Shown here: piece by piece, positions 51,861 through 62,589 of the stretch
Layout: each line of letters starts with the position of its first letter
How positions within the stretch are numbered: position 1 is the stretch's first letter
Assembly: GCA_033064195.1 (NCBI GenBank)
Contig: JARBJD010000160.1
Span: 62,001-126,000, forward strand
Origin: Blattamonas nauphoetae
Lineage: Eukaryota > Preaxostyla > Oxymonadida
Length of the DNA stretch: 64,000 nucleotides
Direction of reading: 5' to 3'
Translations under genes and position numbers: made by a program
The notes under the pieces: generated by a model
What the model was told of the DNA's origin: nothing
The model's input: the letters and a program-made list of their open reading frames with translations, nothing else
Database searches by the model: none

Positions 51861-53239
51861 TTTTCCTCAAATCTCATTGAAGTGCTTGAAGAATGAACTG
51901 AGAGCGTGAAGAGATAGACTCACTCGTTTTTTCCACGTATTCAACTTCATTTCCATCCAGAATCTGGAGTGGCGACTCATCACTTTTCCATGTCATGTAC
52001 GTCGTTTTCATCTTCTATATTCTCATATTCATCTCTTTCACCTTGCTTTCTATCATTTTCTTCTCTTTGCCGCCATGTCACCTGACAATTGTCTGCTGTT
52101 TTCAGTTCCCCATTTTGAATCAAGAATCTTCAGCCGTCGATGCAACCATGATCCATATCAATAGAAGTCTCGCCACCAAAATATCTGTGTTCTCCCTTTC
52201 GATATCATCTTTCACCTTACAAGAGTTTTGTTGGGTCATCATTCATCACCAAACATACATCGCTCCTCGAAGTTGAAATAGGTTCGTTTTGTCCATCTAA
52301 ACAAGCCATCGTCAGTCTTATTTCATTAAAATCAAAATTTATGTATGAGCAGTCCATTATCTCATCTAACGTTGTGGATCGAGCAGCCACAATTGTGTAG
52401 TTCTCAATGAAATAATCCTCGCGTCACAAAATCGTACTGACGCAGTAATTCTCCTAAAAAATTATCTTTCTTCGTTTATCATCCCTAAATACATCATTTC
52501 TGAACTTTTTTCAATTTCATAAAAACATAGAAGTTGTCACGATCAACTCTGAAATCTCACGTTTTTTCAATTTTTCTCTTTAATGGATGTATTTTGTCCA
52601 TTGTTTCACATAGAGACCTCTTTTTTTGTTGTTTTCCATCCTTTCCCTGTCTTTGAACTTGTTTTGCAATAAAAAGTGTGCAAAAATGTGCTGATCTTAG
52701 AAAGGCCATTTCATGCGCGATCAGGCTTGAAATCTATAAATTCACCTTTCTTATGTGTACTCAACAACTAAATCTGAATTCAGTAAAATTTGATTTTTTT
52801 CCACGCTCATATATTATTTGCATCATTTCATTGAGATTTACACAATTATGAACTGTCTCTATTCGCGAATTCAGCAAAATCTCCAGTTAACACGATATCT
52901 ACTCTTCCTCTTTCGCAAATTTGTTGAAGAAAAAAGTCCAATTGTATCTGAAGGATCGTCCTTTGATATGCTCTTGTCTCCACACAACCATCTCCAATCC
53001 GTCGTAACTATCGACATCTTTCAACCGATCACTCCAAAAGTTCTTTCTGCAAACATTTTCAGATCTTAAATGTTGGATTTCATCCCGGTATCCTTTCCAC
53101 TTTGGAGAAATTAGCGTTTCTTTCATCACCTCTCTCCGATCCCCTCCACAAATCTCTCATCTCCTTCATCCAACACTCTATCTCATTTTTCGGTCAGGGC
53201 AATTGGTCTCTTTTAGAAACTGATTCTGAAATCTAACTC
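51861..53239. other. AT-rich intergenic stretch, no gene seen
   Basis: Long T- and A-rich tracts (especially 52,300-52,800) and short frames only. No repeats, RNA genes or transposon ends were recognised. Confidence 0.5.
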
Positions 53240-54687
53240 AAATCATCAAATTTCATCAAATCCTCAATCACCTTCTCACAATCACGATTTGCCCAACTTT
53301 GGTTCCGCAGCAGCATCTCAACATTCCCGGCTACATCACAGTTCACTACATCCTGTCAAAATCCAGTGTTCAACCTCTCATCGATCCTCCAACTCAACAC
53401 TCCTTTTGTCGACTTCATCCTCTCCGTCTGGAGCACCGACCATGAGCGACCGCTGGCTGTGATTGAACAGATTGTTCCGCAGCCGCTGACCAGCGTGGCG
53501 TGAGTGCATCAGCCCAGGAACATGACATCCTCTCGCCCCCACTCCAATCGTGGATGAGGTTTGACCCATTCAGATCGTCTCAACTTAGCCAGCTGTCGAA
53601 TTTGCCCACTAAGACATATCATTCTCTCCGAAGCGAAGGCTCCACTCCCCACACAACCCGACACTCGACGAATCAAATTGGAGCTGGATCAGCGGTTGGA
53701 CAAGGCGAGGAGAGCGTGGAAAGATAAGGAAGCCTAAATCAAGGAAGAGATCTCGAGACTGCGGAGCAAACAAAAGTCCACCAAGGTGCACCAGCACGAT
53801 CCGTCGGACGAGGAAGACGAAGCCCCCGCACCGCTCGAGGACGGGAATGTCATCACAACGGAAAAGTCAATCACTGTCACCCTCCCCCGCACGTCAATTC
53901 AGTATGGCGTAGTACAACGCACAGAGACGTGGATCGACTCGACCATCCACGTCTCGTCGTCGCTGATCATCCACGTCACACTGCACACCATCCTCGCCAA
54001 CGAGCCGAGTTGGTGAGATGGGCCCTGTTGGTCAGATACCACAACTCAGGTCAGCTTGACCTCTCAGCTGATGGGAACAGGACAACTGTGTGCCTCTTCT
54101 ACTCGCTGGTTCCGAAGAGTCGCCTCAGATTGGCTACTCAAACTCCAGCCGACCTCACACTCCCAAACCCACAATCGGAGTTCAGCCTGCCCTCCAAAGA
54201 CTTACCACGACTGGTTCTGCCTCATCTTCATTTCTGCCGCTCCGTTGTCTGTCGAGTTTGGTGTGGCCGAGGATGTTGTGTGTGAATCGATAAGAACGTC
54301 GAGCATGTCTTCCGAGTCGACTGTCTTGGCCAACTCTCCTCGCTCGCTTCCACAACGTCCTTCTCTGACCATTTCGAACTGTCTTAACACTTTGTGTATG
54401 GTTTGGTGAGTTGCCTGGGCTCGTTCAACCACATTCTCTCCAATCGAGCTCGTCTCCTCGTCATGTCTGGTTGGAGCCTCTTCCGTCCTTTCCTCTCCTC
54501 CCACATCGACTCTTTCGTCAAATCACTCGCCGACGGCTCGTACGACCAGCGAGTCATTCCCGTCCATCTTTTGGCAGGCTCTTTGCCTGAAGTGTTCTTC
54601 CATCCAGTTTGGATGAGCGAGACGCTGCTGTACGACATCTGCTCGATTGAATGGAACGACAAACCAGAACACAGACTTTTCAATTGA
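53240..54687 (+). pseudogene. Degraded large host gene, family unknown
   Basis: A chain of protein-like plus-strand pieces in changing frames: LQLNTPFVDFILSVWSTDHE (near 53,400), PPLQSWMRFDPFRSSQLSQL (near 53,550), then a coiled coil LELDQRLDKARRAWKDKEA ending at a TAA and continuing EEISRLRSKQKS with an acidic stretch and WIDSTIHVSSSLIIHVTL. Further pieces follow (54,056-54,409), and a last one, SYDQRVIPVHLLAGSLPEVF, ends with TGA at 54685-54687. At least three frame changes and one nonsense codon. Introns could explain some of them, but not the TAA inside the coiled coil. I do not recognise the protein. Confidence 0.45.
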
Positions 54688-54748
54688 AGTCTTCTCTTGT
54701 CGTGTCTAATCGTCCATCATTCCCATCCCATCTCCCACAACCCCACTC

Positions 54749-55018
54749 TCAACTCGCTCCGTAGACATAAGTACACAACCCTTCATCGAACAATGTGATT
54801 CTTTCAATTTCGGATGCAGATTCATGGGAATTGAGTGTGGAGGATTTCAGAATGACATGAAAGCCAGAAGATGAAACTGTGTTGGTGGTTGTGAAGAATG
54901 AATGAATGATTGTGAATAACCATGCGATATGAACCCACACGTCTTTCGATGACCTTATACTGCTTTGATCCGGTTCTGTTAGGGCCAACAAGCCGTCGAT
55001 CTCATCGATGAGTTCCAT
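54749..55018 (-). CDS. Short helical protein or 3' exon, unknown
   Basis: Frame from ATG 55018: MELIDEIDGLLALTEPDQSS, a hydrophobic segment VHIAWLFTIIHSFF, then a Ser-rich stretch and stop. Upstream, TCTTTTGCAG precedes the frame, so this is probably a last exon whose upstream exon was not found. Possibly the end of the degraded gene's neighbour. No family recognised. Confidence 0.35.
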   Translation of the reverse strand: MELIDEIDGLLALTEPDQSSIRSSKDVWVHIAWLFTIIHSFFTTTNTVSSSGFHVILKSSTLNSHESASEIERITLFDEGLCTYVYGAS

Positions 55019-55144
55019 CGTTCGTTTCAAACCTGCAAAAGACCAACCTTTACCTTATTCATCCCTTGATTGTCGATTTATTAATTAAATTCAAGATTTG
55101 TATGTGTGTTTTGAAATCTGGTGGAGCGATCAAAACCCAGAAAA

Positions 55145-56890
55145 TTATGGGTAGTTTTGGAACACCCTGGTTCTGATCTGGATGTCATTCCCTCGATATG
55201 ATGCGAGATTGTTCAGATTGTCTGTCTGATTCGCATTGTTGTTGATGAAAGCACAGTCCTCGTGATAGCTGTGATAAGGCCAGTACAGTTTGATTGCTCC
55301 TCCGAGCTTCCCAGCACTGCAGTCTTTGAAAACACTACGAAAGCATTTGTGATGGGCAGTGTAGAGACTGAGGCTTCCACCTTCACTGGCGGCCTTGTTC
55401 GCCTCGAAGAGAGTGTCAAAAATGTGGATGAGATGGACGCCGTTGTAGTACGATAAAGCCCCACCGCTGCCCGACGTGCTCTGTCTGAGAAACCGGCAGT
55501 GTGCAATTTGGACAAATGTTATTGCTTGACGGTTTTGGATGGCTCTGGTGTTGGAGTAGACATCTTCTGCGGGGGTGGTGAATATGCAGTTGATAACATT
55601 CAACTGCAGAGGACGGACGGTATTGATTTGACTTTCATCGTTTGGAGTGTTGGAAATCCGACTAAACGTGAAGTTGGACGAGATAAGTGTAATCTTTGGG
55701 AAAGTTTCTGTTATGGCTTCAACATTCACAGAAGTCGCATGATATGCACCAACTTTGGATGTGAACGAACACCCGTTAATTTCCAACGTCCCCGAGAAAG
55801 CCGAAAAAAAGATTAGTGATGTTTCCTGAGTTGGTGTATTTGTGGTGAGGTTGCAGAGACTAAACAGGAAAGATCCGCTTTGTGCGTGGTATGCATATCG
55901 ATCTGCTGTACCTGTGATGGTCTTATTCTCATTTATGGTTGTCGGCTCATTGTTGAGGTTCAAACAATCGACAATGCTTGTGTTGAGGCAAAGCGATGAC
56001 GAGCTATGGTCAATTCGCGAAATAGCAGCTCCATAAAGTGCGTTGTCCACGGAGGAGAAATGGCAGTGAGCCAGTTTCTGCTTGGTGATAGTTTGCGACT
56101 GTCTGGTTGTTTGAGATGGACCTGATGTCAGATTGAAGAGTTCGCAAGAGAGAAGGGATGCACATAACGATAAATGAGACTGAGGGGATGATGTGGATGA
56201 GGCAAGCCCGTTTGTTCCCACAACTTCCGATGACGTGAGCGACAACGATGAAATGACGATATCTGCGGAAAGTGAGGACGACTTTGGAAAATCAATCTCA
56301 GAAAAGGATCCGATAAGTGGGTACGTGCGGTTGACAGTGCAAGCAACCAGTGTGAGAGTAGACGACGATTGAGGCAACGAGGTCGTAATAACGAATGGTG
56401 AATGGTCTGCTTCTTGAAGGAAAATGATGCTTTTCGCAGTGATATCTGCCTCTTGTATGACGGCAAAGCGGGGGAGTGATTCCTTACTCGTTCCAAGATG
56501 ATGGTTCATTGATCGTGGTTCCCAAAGGCTGGCTATGAATGAGGTGAAGTGCAGAGTGGAATTCTGAATGTTAAAAATGCATTTCCACATATACGGTTGA
56601 CGAGGTTGGCCATTCATATTTTCAGCTTCTCCTGGGTTTGGTAAGCCTTCCGAGGCGTATGATATTGTGACCTTTGTGCTCCCGATGATGGAAAAAGGCT
56701 CTGCAAAAATCCGAATGTCATGTCCAGAATAGATCCCATCTCCGAGGAGGAGCTGGTTGCTTTCATTCTCGGTATTTCGAGACGCTCGCTCGAAAATGGT
56801 TGTGAGTGGAATGTGTGATGAGTCAATTGAAGAATTTATTGTTTGAAACGAAGAAAACAGATACAAAAGAGAAGGGATGGCCCAATACAT
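55145..56890 (-). CDS. Secreted single-module beta-helix protein (581 aa)
   Basis: ATG at 56890 begins MYWAIPSLLYLFSSF, a signal peptide. The rest has the features of the first solenoid of the giant protein: Ser/Thr-rich strands, repeated N-x-T sequons, and near the C terminus the GGAL, FEANKA, GGSLSLY, GGAIKLYW and FINNNA series of Pmp-like turns (GGA and FxxN motifs). It ends at R-G-N-D-I with TAA, where longer relatives go on into Cys-linker modules, so it may be a short family member or a truncated one. No membrane anchor. A role at or outside the cell surface is inferred from the signal peptide. Confidence 0.85.
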   Translation of the reverse strand: MYWAIPSLLYLFSSFQTINSSIDSSHIPLTTIFERASRNTENESNQLLLGDGIYSGHDIRIFAEPFSIIGSTKVTISYASEGLPNPGEAENMNGQPRQPYMWKCIFNIQNSTLHFTSFIASLWEPRSMNHHLGTSKESLPRFAVIQEADITAKSIIFLQEADHSPFVITTSLPQSSSTLTLVACTVNRTYPLIGSFSEIDFPKSSSLSADIVISSLSLTSSEVVGTNGLASSTSSPQSHLSLCASLLSCELFNLTSGPSQTTRQSQTITKQKLAHCHFSSVDNALYGAAISRIDHSSSSLCLNTSIVDCLNLNNEPTTINENKTITGTADRYAYHAQSGSFLFSLCNLTTNTPTQETSLIFFSAFSGTLEINGCSFTSKVGAYHATSVNVEAITETFPKITLISSNFTFSRISNTPNDESQINTVRPLQLNVINCIFTTPAEDVYSNTRAIQNRQAITFVQIAHCRFLRQSTSGSGGALSYYNGVHLIHIFDTLFEANKAASEGGSLSLYTAHHKCFRSVFKDCSAGKLGGAIKLYWPYHSYHEDCAFINNNANQTDNLNNLASYRGNDIQIRTRVFQNYP

Positions 56891-57170
56891 GTCGGTATCC
56901 TTTCACGACCAGAGGAGAATTGATGACGATCCTGCCCAAACCACAAAACGATAGTTGACACGTGTTTGCTTCACTTCGTGTTTTTCACAAGTCTCCGATC
57001 AATCAAATCGAATAAACACGGTTGGTTGGTCACTAAACTCGGAATTGACCGAACTTTGAGTGAATCTATTTCTGGCAAAGGATGAAGTGTTCAATGAACA
57101 GAAGCGCGAAAGATGCAAGGAATAAGTGTCAGTAAACGCCAATAAACAAGAGTCTGTTCAAAATTCCCCA
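56891..57170. other. Short intergenic stretch
   Basis: Holds the 5' leader of the beta-helix gene and the 3' end of the phosphoesterase gene, both on the minus strand. No motif recognised. Confidence 0.4.
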
Positions 57171-58168
57171 TTAAAAGCAAAAATCACACTTTTCTTTTTC
57201 CACCCAATGGGCCCTTTCTTTTGGGTAGCCAAGCGAGTTTTGGACATAGCGAACACCGTCCAACTTCCTATCCCAGTTAATATGGGTGTGGCCATAACAA
57301 TGAACACAACTCCCCAGTTGTCTGATTTGATCTTCGAGGATTGTTGATCCTGCGACCTGAAGATGTGAAAATAGGGAATTGGAGACATGTGGAAGGAACT
57401 TAAAACGGAGGTAGTTCTGCGATGGCATCAATTCTCGTCGAGGCACCATATGTGACAGAGTAATTACTGGGGATCCATCCGACGAGATTTTTGACTCGAT
57501 GAATTCCCTATTTCGATCGAAGAGGGTTTGATACCCCGTTGACTGCGAAAATGCATGAAAGAAGAATGATACATTCACCCATTTCACATAATATTGGTCC
57601 GACCAGCCTTTCATTAGTTCGTGGTCTGCTTCAGACAATGGGTCGTACAGGCCTAATGAGCCATCGTACCTGGAAGAGGAAGATGAGTTGGAAAGGAAGG
57701 AATGCCATACCACGAGAAGAGTGGGACAATCCAAACAGATCCTATTTTGGCTGGCTTGGTCCTGATGCCAGATTGTTCGAGGACAGTTAAGAGGTAATCC
57801 ATCTATATTGAAGAGATATAATGGAGAAATTTCATACTTTTTCGATCGAATTTGAAAATTTGTCGTCTGAAATCCAGATATCATGGTTTCCAGGTGTGAA
57901 AAACACCTCCCTGAGAGATGAAGGTTCAATCAGATGAAAAAGAGACTTAAATTTGTGTTTCAGCATCACAAGGTATTCTTCACATTGTCCGATTGAATGA
58001 GAAACATCACCAGCGACGAGCTGAGATTGGTAAAGGAGAATAGGTTGACGAGTTAGAGATGAGAAAGGATACAAGGATGTCATCTCGATGGTCTGACAAT
58101 TTCCGGATCCATTCACAGTTCTCAGGATGATTCACGTGAATGTCAGAGACAAGATATATCTTGCTCAT
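57171..58168 (-). CDS. Calcineurin-like metallophosphoesterase, six exons
   Basis: Five GT-AG introns (58021-58072, 57803-57837, 57670-57710, 57543-57578, 57357-57386; 52, 35, 41, 36 and 30 nt) give 267 residues from ATG 58168. The metal-binding motifs are in order: SDIHVN near the N terminus, AGDVS, TPGNHDIW, LSHMVPR and GHTHINWD. FSWYD is created by the third splice. This is the complete two-metal set of the calcineurin-like superfamily; the C-terminal GVRYVQNSLGYPKER resembles plant and protist cytosolic members. Two introns (36 and 30 nt) are multiples of three and open in frame, so they are inferred from loss of family spacing. Substrate unknown. It diverges from the stathmin-like gene. 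Confidence 0.85.
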
Positions 58169-58371
58169 TACGTTCTGATGAGATCAGAACCAACTTTTTC
58201 CAGTTTTGTTCCAACAGTTTTGGAGGATGTATCATTAGGCATCTACGAGATGAAAATCATCTGAAACATTTCTCTAAAGGTGGATTTTCAGATAATTTCG
58301 AGAGTGAACAGTCATGTTTTTGATCCTGTTGATAATGTCCCCATAAATCATTCTATCACTCAAACGTTCCC
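58169..58371. promoter_or_regulatory. 203-bp divergent promoter region
   Basis: Separates the start codons of the phosphoesterase (58168, minus) and the stathmin-like gene (58372, plus). No motif is claimed. Confidence 0.4.
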
Positions 58372-59102
58372 ATGTCTGACAAAGCACAAATCATTGAAGT
58401 CGATCTCCCCAAGACAGATGAAAAACCACCAGTTGCTCAGCGTCTTGAAGAGTATTCACAGCCTCAACTGACGAAGGAACAGCTCGAAAAGAAACTTAGT
58501 GAAGCAGAACAGCGAGTTCAGAAATCCATGGAAGAAGTTTGAAAATTTGAAGTTAATTTGTCTTTATTTAGAAAAAAGAACAAGCCGACGAGAAGGAACA
58601 GCATCGTGCTCAGACAAGGGAAAGATTGTCGGAACAAGACAAAAAGGAGAGAGAAGAACTTGCTGCCAAGATTGAAACCAAAGTCGAAGAGGCATCAAAA
58701 CGCCATGAGGAAACTCTTGCTCAAAAGAAAGAGCCAGGACAGAAAATTGGCCAAAAAATTGAAGAGATCAAACAGAAGAATGAAGAAGAGGAAAACCAAC
58801 GGAAGGAGCAAGAAGCAAAAATTCAGGAAAAACTCTCGGCTGCTGAGGAACGTGCTAAAGCCCATTTGGAGGAAAAAACCGAGTTTGCTAAACAACAAAA
58901 CGAGAAAGTCCAACAAGCGAACATCGCCCTGGCGGAAGAAGATAAGAAGCGCACTGAGGAGATGAAGAAGCAACTTGACGAAAGAATGAACGCTGCGGAG
59001 GAAAGAAGGCATGAGAAAGAGGAGGAAATTAAGGAGAAGGCGGCCCTCGCAGCGGACATTCATAGTCCAAGCTTCAAGCGAAAACAACCGGAATCGCATT
59101 AA
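58372..59102 (+). CDS. Stathmin-like charged coiled-coil protein, two exons
   Basis: Exon 1 58372-58536, intron 58537-58571 (35 nt, GTTTGA to TTTAG), exon 2 58572-59102; 231 residues. After an acidic N terminus with a proline stretch (DLPKTDEKPPVAQRLEEY), the sequence QLEKKLSEAEQRVQKSMEEK is strikingly like the start of the stathmin helix (a LEEIQKKLEAAEERR type of pattern). It is followed by a single long Lys/Glu/Gln-rich helix of about 150 residues and a basic tail. Stathmins bind tubulin dimers; a microtubule-regulating role in this flagellate is plausible, but low-complexity coiled coils mimic each other, so the assignment is tentative. Confidence 0.75.
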
Positions 59103-59405
59103 ATATCATTTGAATACTATCTTTGGAGACATAGTTCATCAACTTTCCTTTATTATTCAGTTCACTCCACGTATTATCACAGTCTGTTTCTGAAATGGTC
59201 TTTGGTGTGAAACTCTGCTTGTCTGAGATTGAGAAGAGCGAGGAGGAGTATTTCGGGAGAAAGTGTTCGATGGTTTCAGGATACGATGGATAGTTTCCGA
59301 TTTTTTTCTTCTGTCGAACTGTTCAACAAATTGATCGCCCCATCGATTGATTCTCTCAGTTTTTGATCAATGCTATCCTTCGATAGATTCGAAATGAGTA
59401 TTGCA
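59103..59405. other. Short intergenic stretch
   Basis: 3' end of the stathmin-like gene and 5' leader of the next EYSPF gene. Nothing specific seen. Confidence 0.4.
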
Positions 59406-60586
59406 ATGATCTCATCAGATAGTTTCCATCCTTTTCTTGTCATTGCCACATGATCTATCCAGAATACTCTCCCTTCCTGACGTGGAATGTAAACGATCCA
59501 CTCACAGTAGATTCTGTGTCAGCAGTTTTTGTCTCTCTTGTTTCGATGGTCAGGGATGACTATAACTTTGATGAGGAACTGCTTAAACAGGCATCGACGT
59601 TCTTTTCTTCGATCATCAGGCGCGCCACTCCTGGCTCCTTTTTCGAAAGTTTCTTGAAGACGATGCGGGAAGACCCCACAGACTCCATCCCAACCCTTCT
59701 GGATTCAACCATCATTCTCTTATTGTCATCCCATCACTCAATAATCCGAGATACTCTATCATTCATCGCGAAAGTTCTCGACTGGTCTTCACTATCAAAC
59801 CGCCTGGCCCTTGTCTCCTCCAAACTCATTTCCAGAATCCTGTCAACACCTCACTTGCGAGATCTTTCTGTGATCGACAATAAGGACATCTTGAACAAAA
59901 TTCTCGAGATCCTCGGAAAAAGTCTTCAGCTGTCATTCGCTGGTTTCATTCAATTCGTCCTAAAAATCCTTTCGATCTCTCACTTGCGAAATCTTTCTTT
60001 GATCAGTGATAAAGTAATCTTGAACGACATTCTCTTGATTTTCAGCACTTGCTTCTGTCTCTCCACCTCCAATGATGTTCACTCTCTCTCCACCACTCCC
60101 GACACTGACCCTGAATCAATACAATATGTGGTGTTGAATGAAGTGTTGCTCCCAATCGAGCCATCTCTCGTTCAGATCAGTCGCAATCGTCACCTTTTGT
60201 CGTGGAACGAAGAGTTTACAGAAACATTGAAGTTACTACTCAATATCTGTGATAGGAGTGCCTTCCACCAACCAATACTGGATTTCATTTGTTCTTCTCG
60301 CATCCCAATGGCCTTCCAATCACTTCTCTCAAAAGTGGAAGACGAACGCACCCATCAATTCGTCATCAGGACCATGTACACCTATATCAGCAGATGGAAG
60401 GAAGATGGAGCGGAAACTTGGTGCAGAGGGAGAATAGTGTTGCAGACACTGGAACAGGAAGGGTTTCTCGAAAGGCTCGAACAAACGCTGCTTCACAACG
60501 ACTTGACGAGCCAAGGACAAATGGAAAGAACCCGTACATGCCGAATCATGAACAGCTTGGGAACACACTGTTATCTACCTTCCTAG
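59406..60586 (+). CDS. EYSPF-family protein with a 43-aa internal duplication (379 aa)
   Basis: Micro-exon 59406-59421 (MISSD), intron 59422-59462 (41 nt), exon 2 59463-60586 ending TAG; 380 codons. Starts MISSDKYSPFLTW. It is 42 residues longer than its relatives because a 129-bp segment is doubled: STPHLRDLSVIDNKDILN (from 59837) is followed 129 bp later by SISHLRNLSLISDKVILN. The duplicated unit equals about one ARM-like repeat. The rest follows the family plan (LPIEPSLVQISRN, SRIPMAFQSLLSKVEDE, RGRIVLQTLEQEG). Function unknown. It is tandem with the next member. Confidence 0.88.
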
Positions 60587-60930
60587 TTGAGTCTTTCGCA
60601 AACATGCCCGTCTATGGCGAAAAATCACAATTCAATCGATTCCACTTCATTATCGTTAGAAAGTCAAAGTATCACTTCTGGAAAAGGAGACAGATTCTCA
60701 TCCAGTGACGGAGATCGATGAGAAATCAGTCGTTTTGTGGAGTTCGATTCAGAGCAATTCAATGCGCTTCTTCTTTCTTGTTTCGATGATCCTTGATGGA
60801 TCATTGTTCTTTCAATGTTGTCTTGTTTCACAACACCGCATGTTCAGTCGCGTTTTGGTTGAAGTTTCTGTCCAGATCAGGCCCTCACATTGCTGGATTA
60901 TTCGCTGTTTCGTGAACAAACAAATCGAAG
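60587..60930. other. Intergenic stretch between tandem EYSPF genes
   Basis: No gene seen; holds the 5' leader of the 60931 gene. Confidence 0.4.
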
Positions 60931-61996
60931 ATGATCTCATCAGGAGGTATCCCTCATTTTTTCCTCATCCTCCCATGTAGATGATCCAGTATACTCTCCA
61001 TTCCTGAAGTGGAATCCGGATGATGAAATCTCCCTTGATTCCTTCGCACACGCTTTTAACTCTCTTGTTTCTCTGGTCAGAGATGACTACAAATTTGATG
61101 AAGAGCTGCTTCGTCAGTGCTCAAACTTCATTTCGTTGTTCATAATAAATATCAATCGTTCATCCAACTCCTCACAGCACGTCGATGATTTGTTGACAGC
61201 CATTGGACAAGACTCCACAAACCCCGCTGCAGCGTTTGTGGATTCGATGACTGTGCTCTTGTCATCGCCCCATCAATCGATATTAGGGGATGCTCTGTCA
61301 TTCATACTCGAGAGTCTCCTTCGTTGTTCAACATCCAACCGACTGACCCTTGTCTCCTCCAACCTCATTCGTAGAATGCTTTTGACACCTCACTTGCGTG
61401 ATCTGTCTGTGATTGGGGATCAGGACATCCTAAAGGTCATTGTGACAGTTTTCAATTCTGGTGTTAGGCTCTCATCAACCGACGCTTTTCGATCCCTTTC
61501 CATCGTTTCCAACATTGACCCTGAATCAATCCGAGATGTGGTGTTGAATGAAGTCTTGATCCCAATCGAACCATCTCTCGTCCAGATCAGTCGCAATGAT
61601 CATCTCTTGCCTTCGCTCGATGATGTAAAACGCACATTGATGTTACTATACAATATCTTTGATAGTAGTGCCCTTCACCAACCAACACTGAATTTTATTT
61701 GTTCTTCTCACATCCCAATGGTCTTCCAGTCACTTCTCTCAAAAGTTGAACACGAAAACGTCCAACACTTCATCCTATGGAACATATCCTACCACATCAG
61801 CAAATGGGAGAATGATGGAGCTGACACTTGGTGCAGAGGGAGAATATTGTTGCAGACACTGGAACAAGAAGGATTCAGAGATCATCTCGAACAAACAGTG
61901 CTTCACGACAAATCATCGATGGAAGGAAAATATGTTGGGGTCTATTCATTCGAATCCATGAAATATTTGGGAATGAACTCTCCTCGACCTCAATAA
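60931..61996 (+). CDS. EYSPF-family helical-repeat protein, 340 aa, intact
   Basis: Micro-exon 60931-60946 (MISSG), intron 60947-60989 (43 nt, GTATCC to TCCAG), exon 2 60990-61996 ending TAA; 341 codons in frame. The intron contains in-frame TAG, so splicing is needed to join the ATG to the V-Y-S-P-F-L-K-W start. Family landmarks: SLVSLVRDDY, FVDSMTVLLSS, TPHLRDLSVIGD, IPIEPSLVQISRN, SHIPMVFQSLLSKVEHE and RGRILLQTLEQEG. Function unknown. Confidence 0.88.
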
Positions 61997-62560
61997 AGGC
62001 TTCCTGAGAACTCAACTGTGATTCTCGCTGTCCACCTCTGATTTCATCCCAGTTGCTCCAATTTACAGTAATGCTGATCGTGCAAGCCATCACTCTTCTT
62101 TTCATGCACAGACAGGTGTGTTCGTTGTTCGTCTTCATATTTCACTTCGAAGTCCTTTTCTTCTCCCTTGTCATTGTTTTGTGATTTCTGTGTTCACTCG
62201 CACCTGATTGTGTGTTCCCTTCTTTTCAGGCGATTCATGGATCATCATGTTCCACACCGTGTTGTTGATTGGAATCTCGTCTTCGAGTGGCTGCGCATCT
62301 CCTCCTGTGGGTGTGCACGACCAGCCCGGAATGCTTCTCTTTTTAGTTGCATTAGAACTGCCCGCACGTCGTTGAACCAGCCAATGCAGTGCGATATCCA
62401 CTTCTGTCTCTAAATGTCCGATCATTGTCCAGCCTCGTCGTTGTCATGACACTCGTTGTATTATGACCCCAGTTGCAAGCACATCTTTATTTCTCCCAAA
62501 TTCTTAAGCTCCCTTCGCTTTCCAACATTGGCAGGCTGAGTTCGGCCCTTCACCATTCAA
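61997..62560. other. Intergenic stretch with part of a direct repeat
   Basis: Begins with family-type 3' flank (CTCGCTGTCCACCTCTGATT). ATCCCAGTTGCTCCAATT at 62046 recurs at 62602. No gene seen. Confidence 0.4.
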
Positions 62561-62589
62561 GCAATCACCGTTTGAGGAATGAAGATCTT

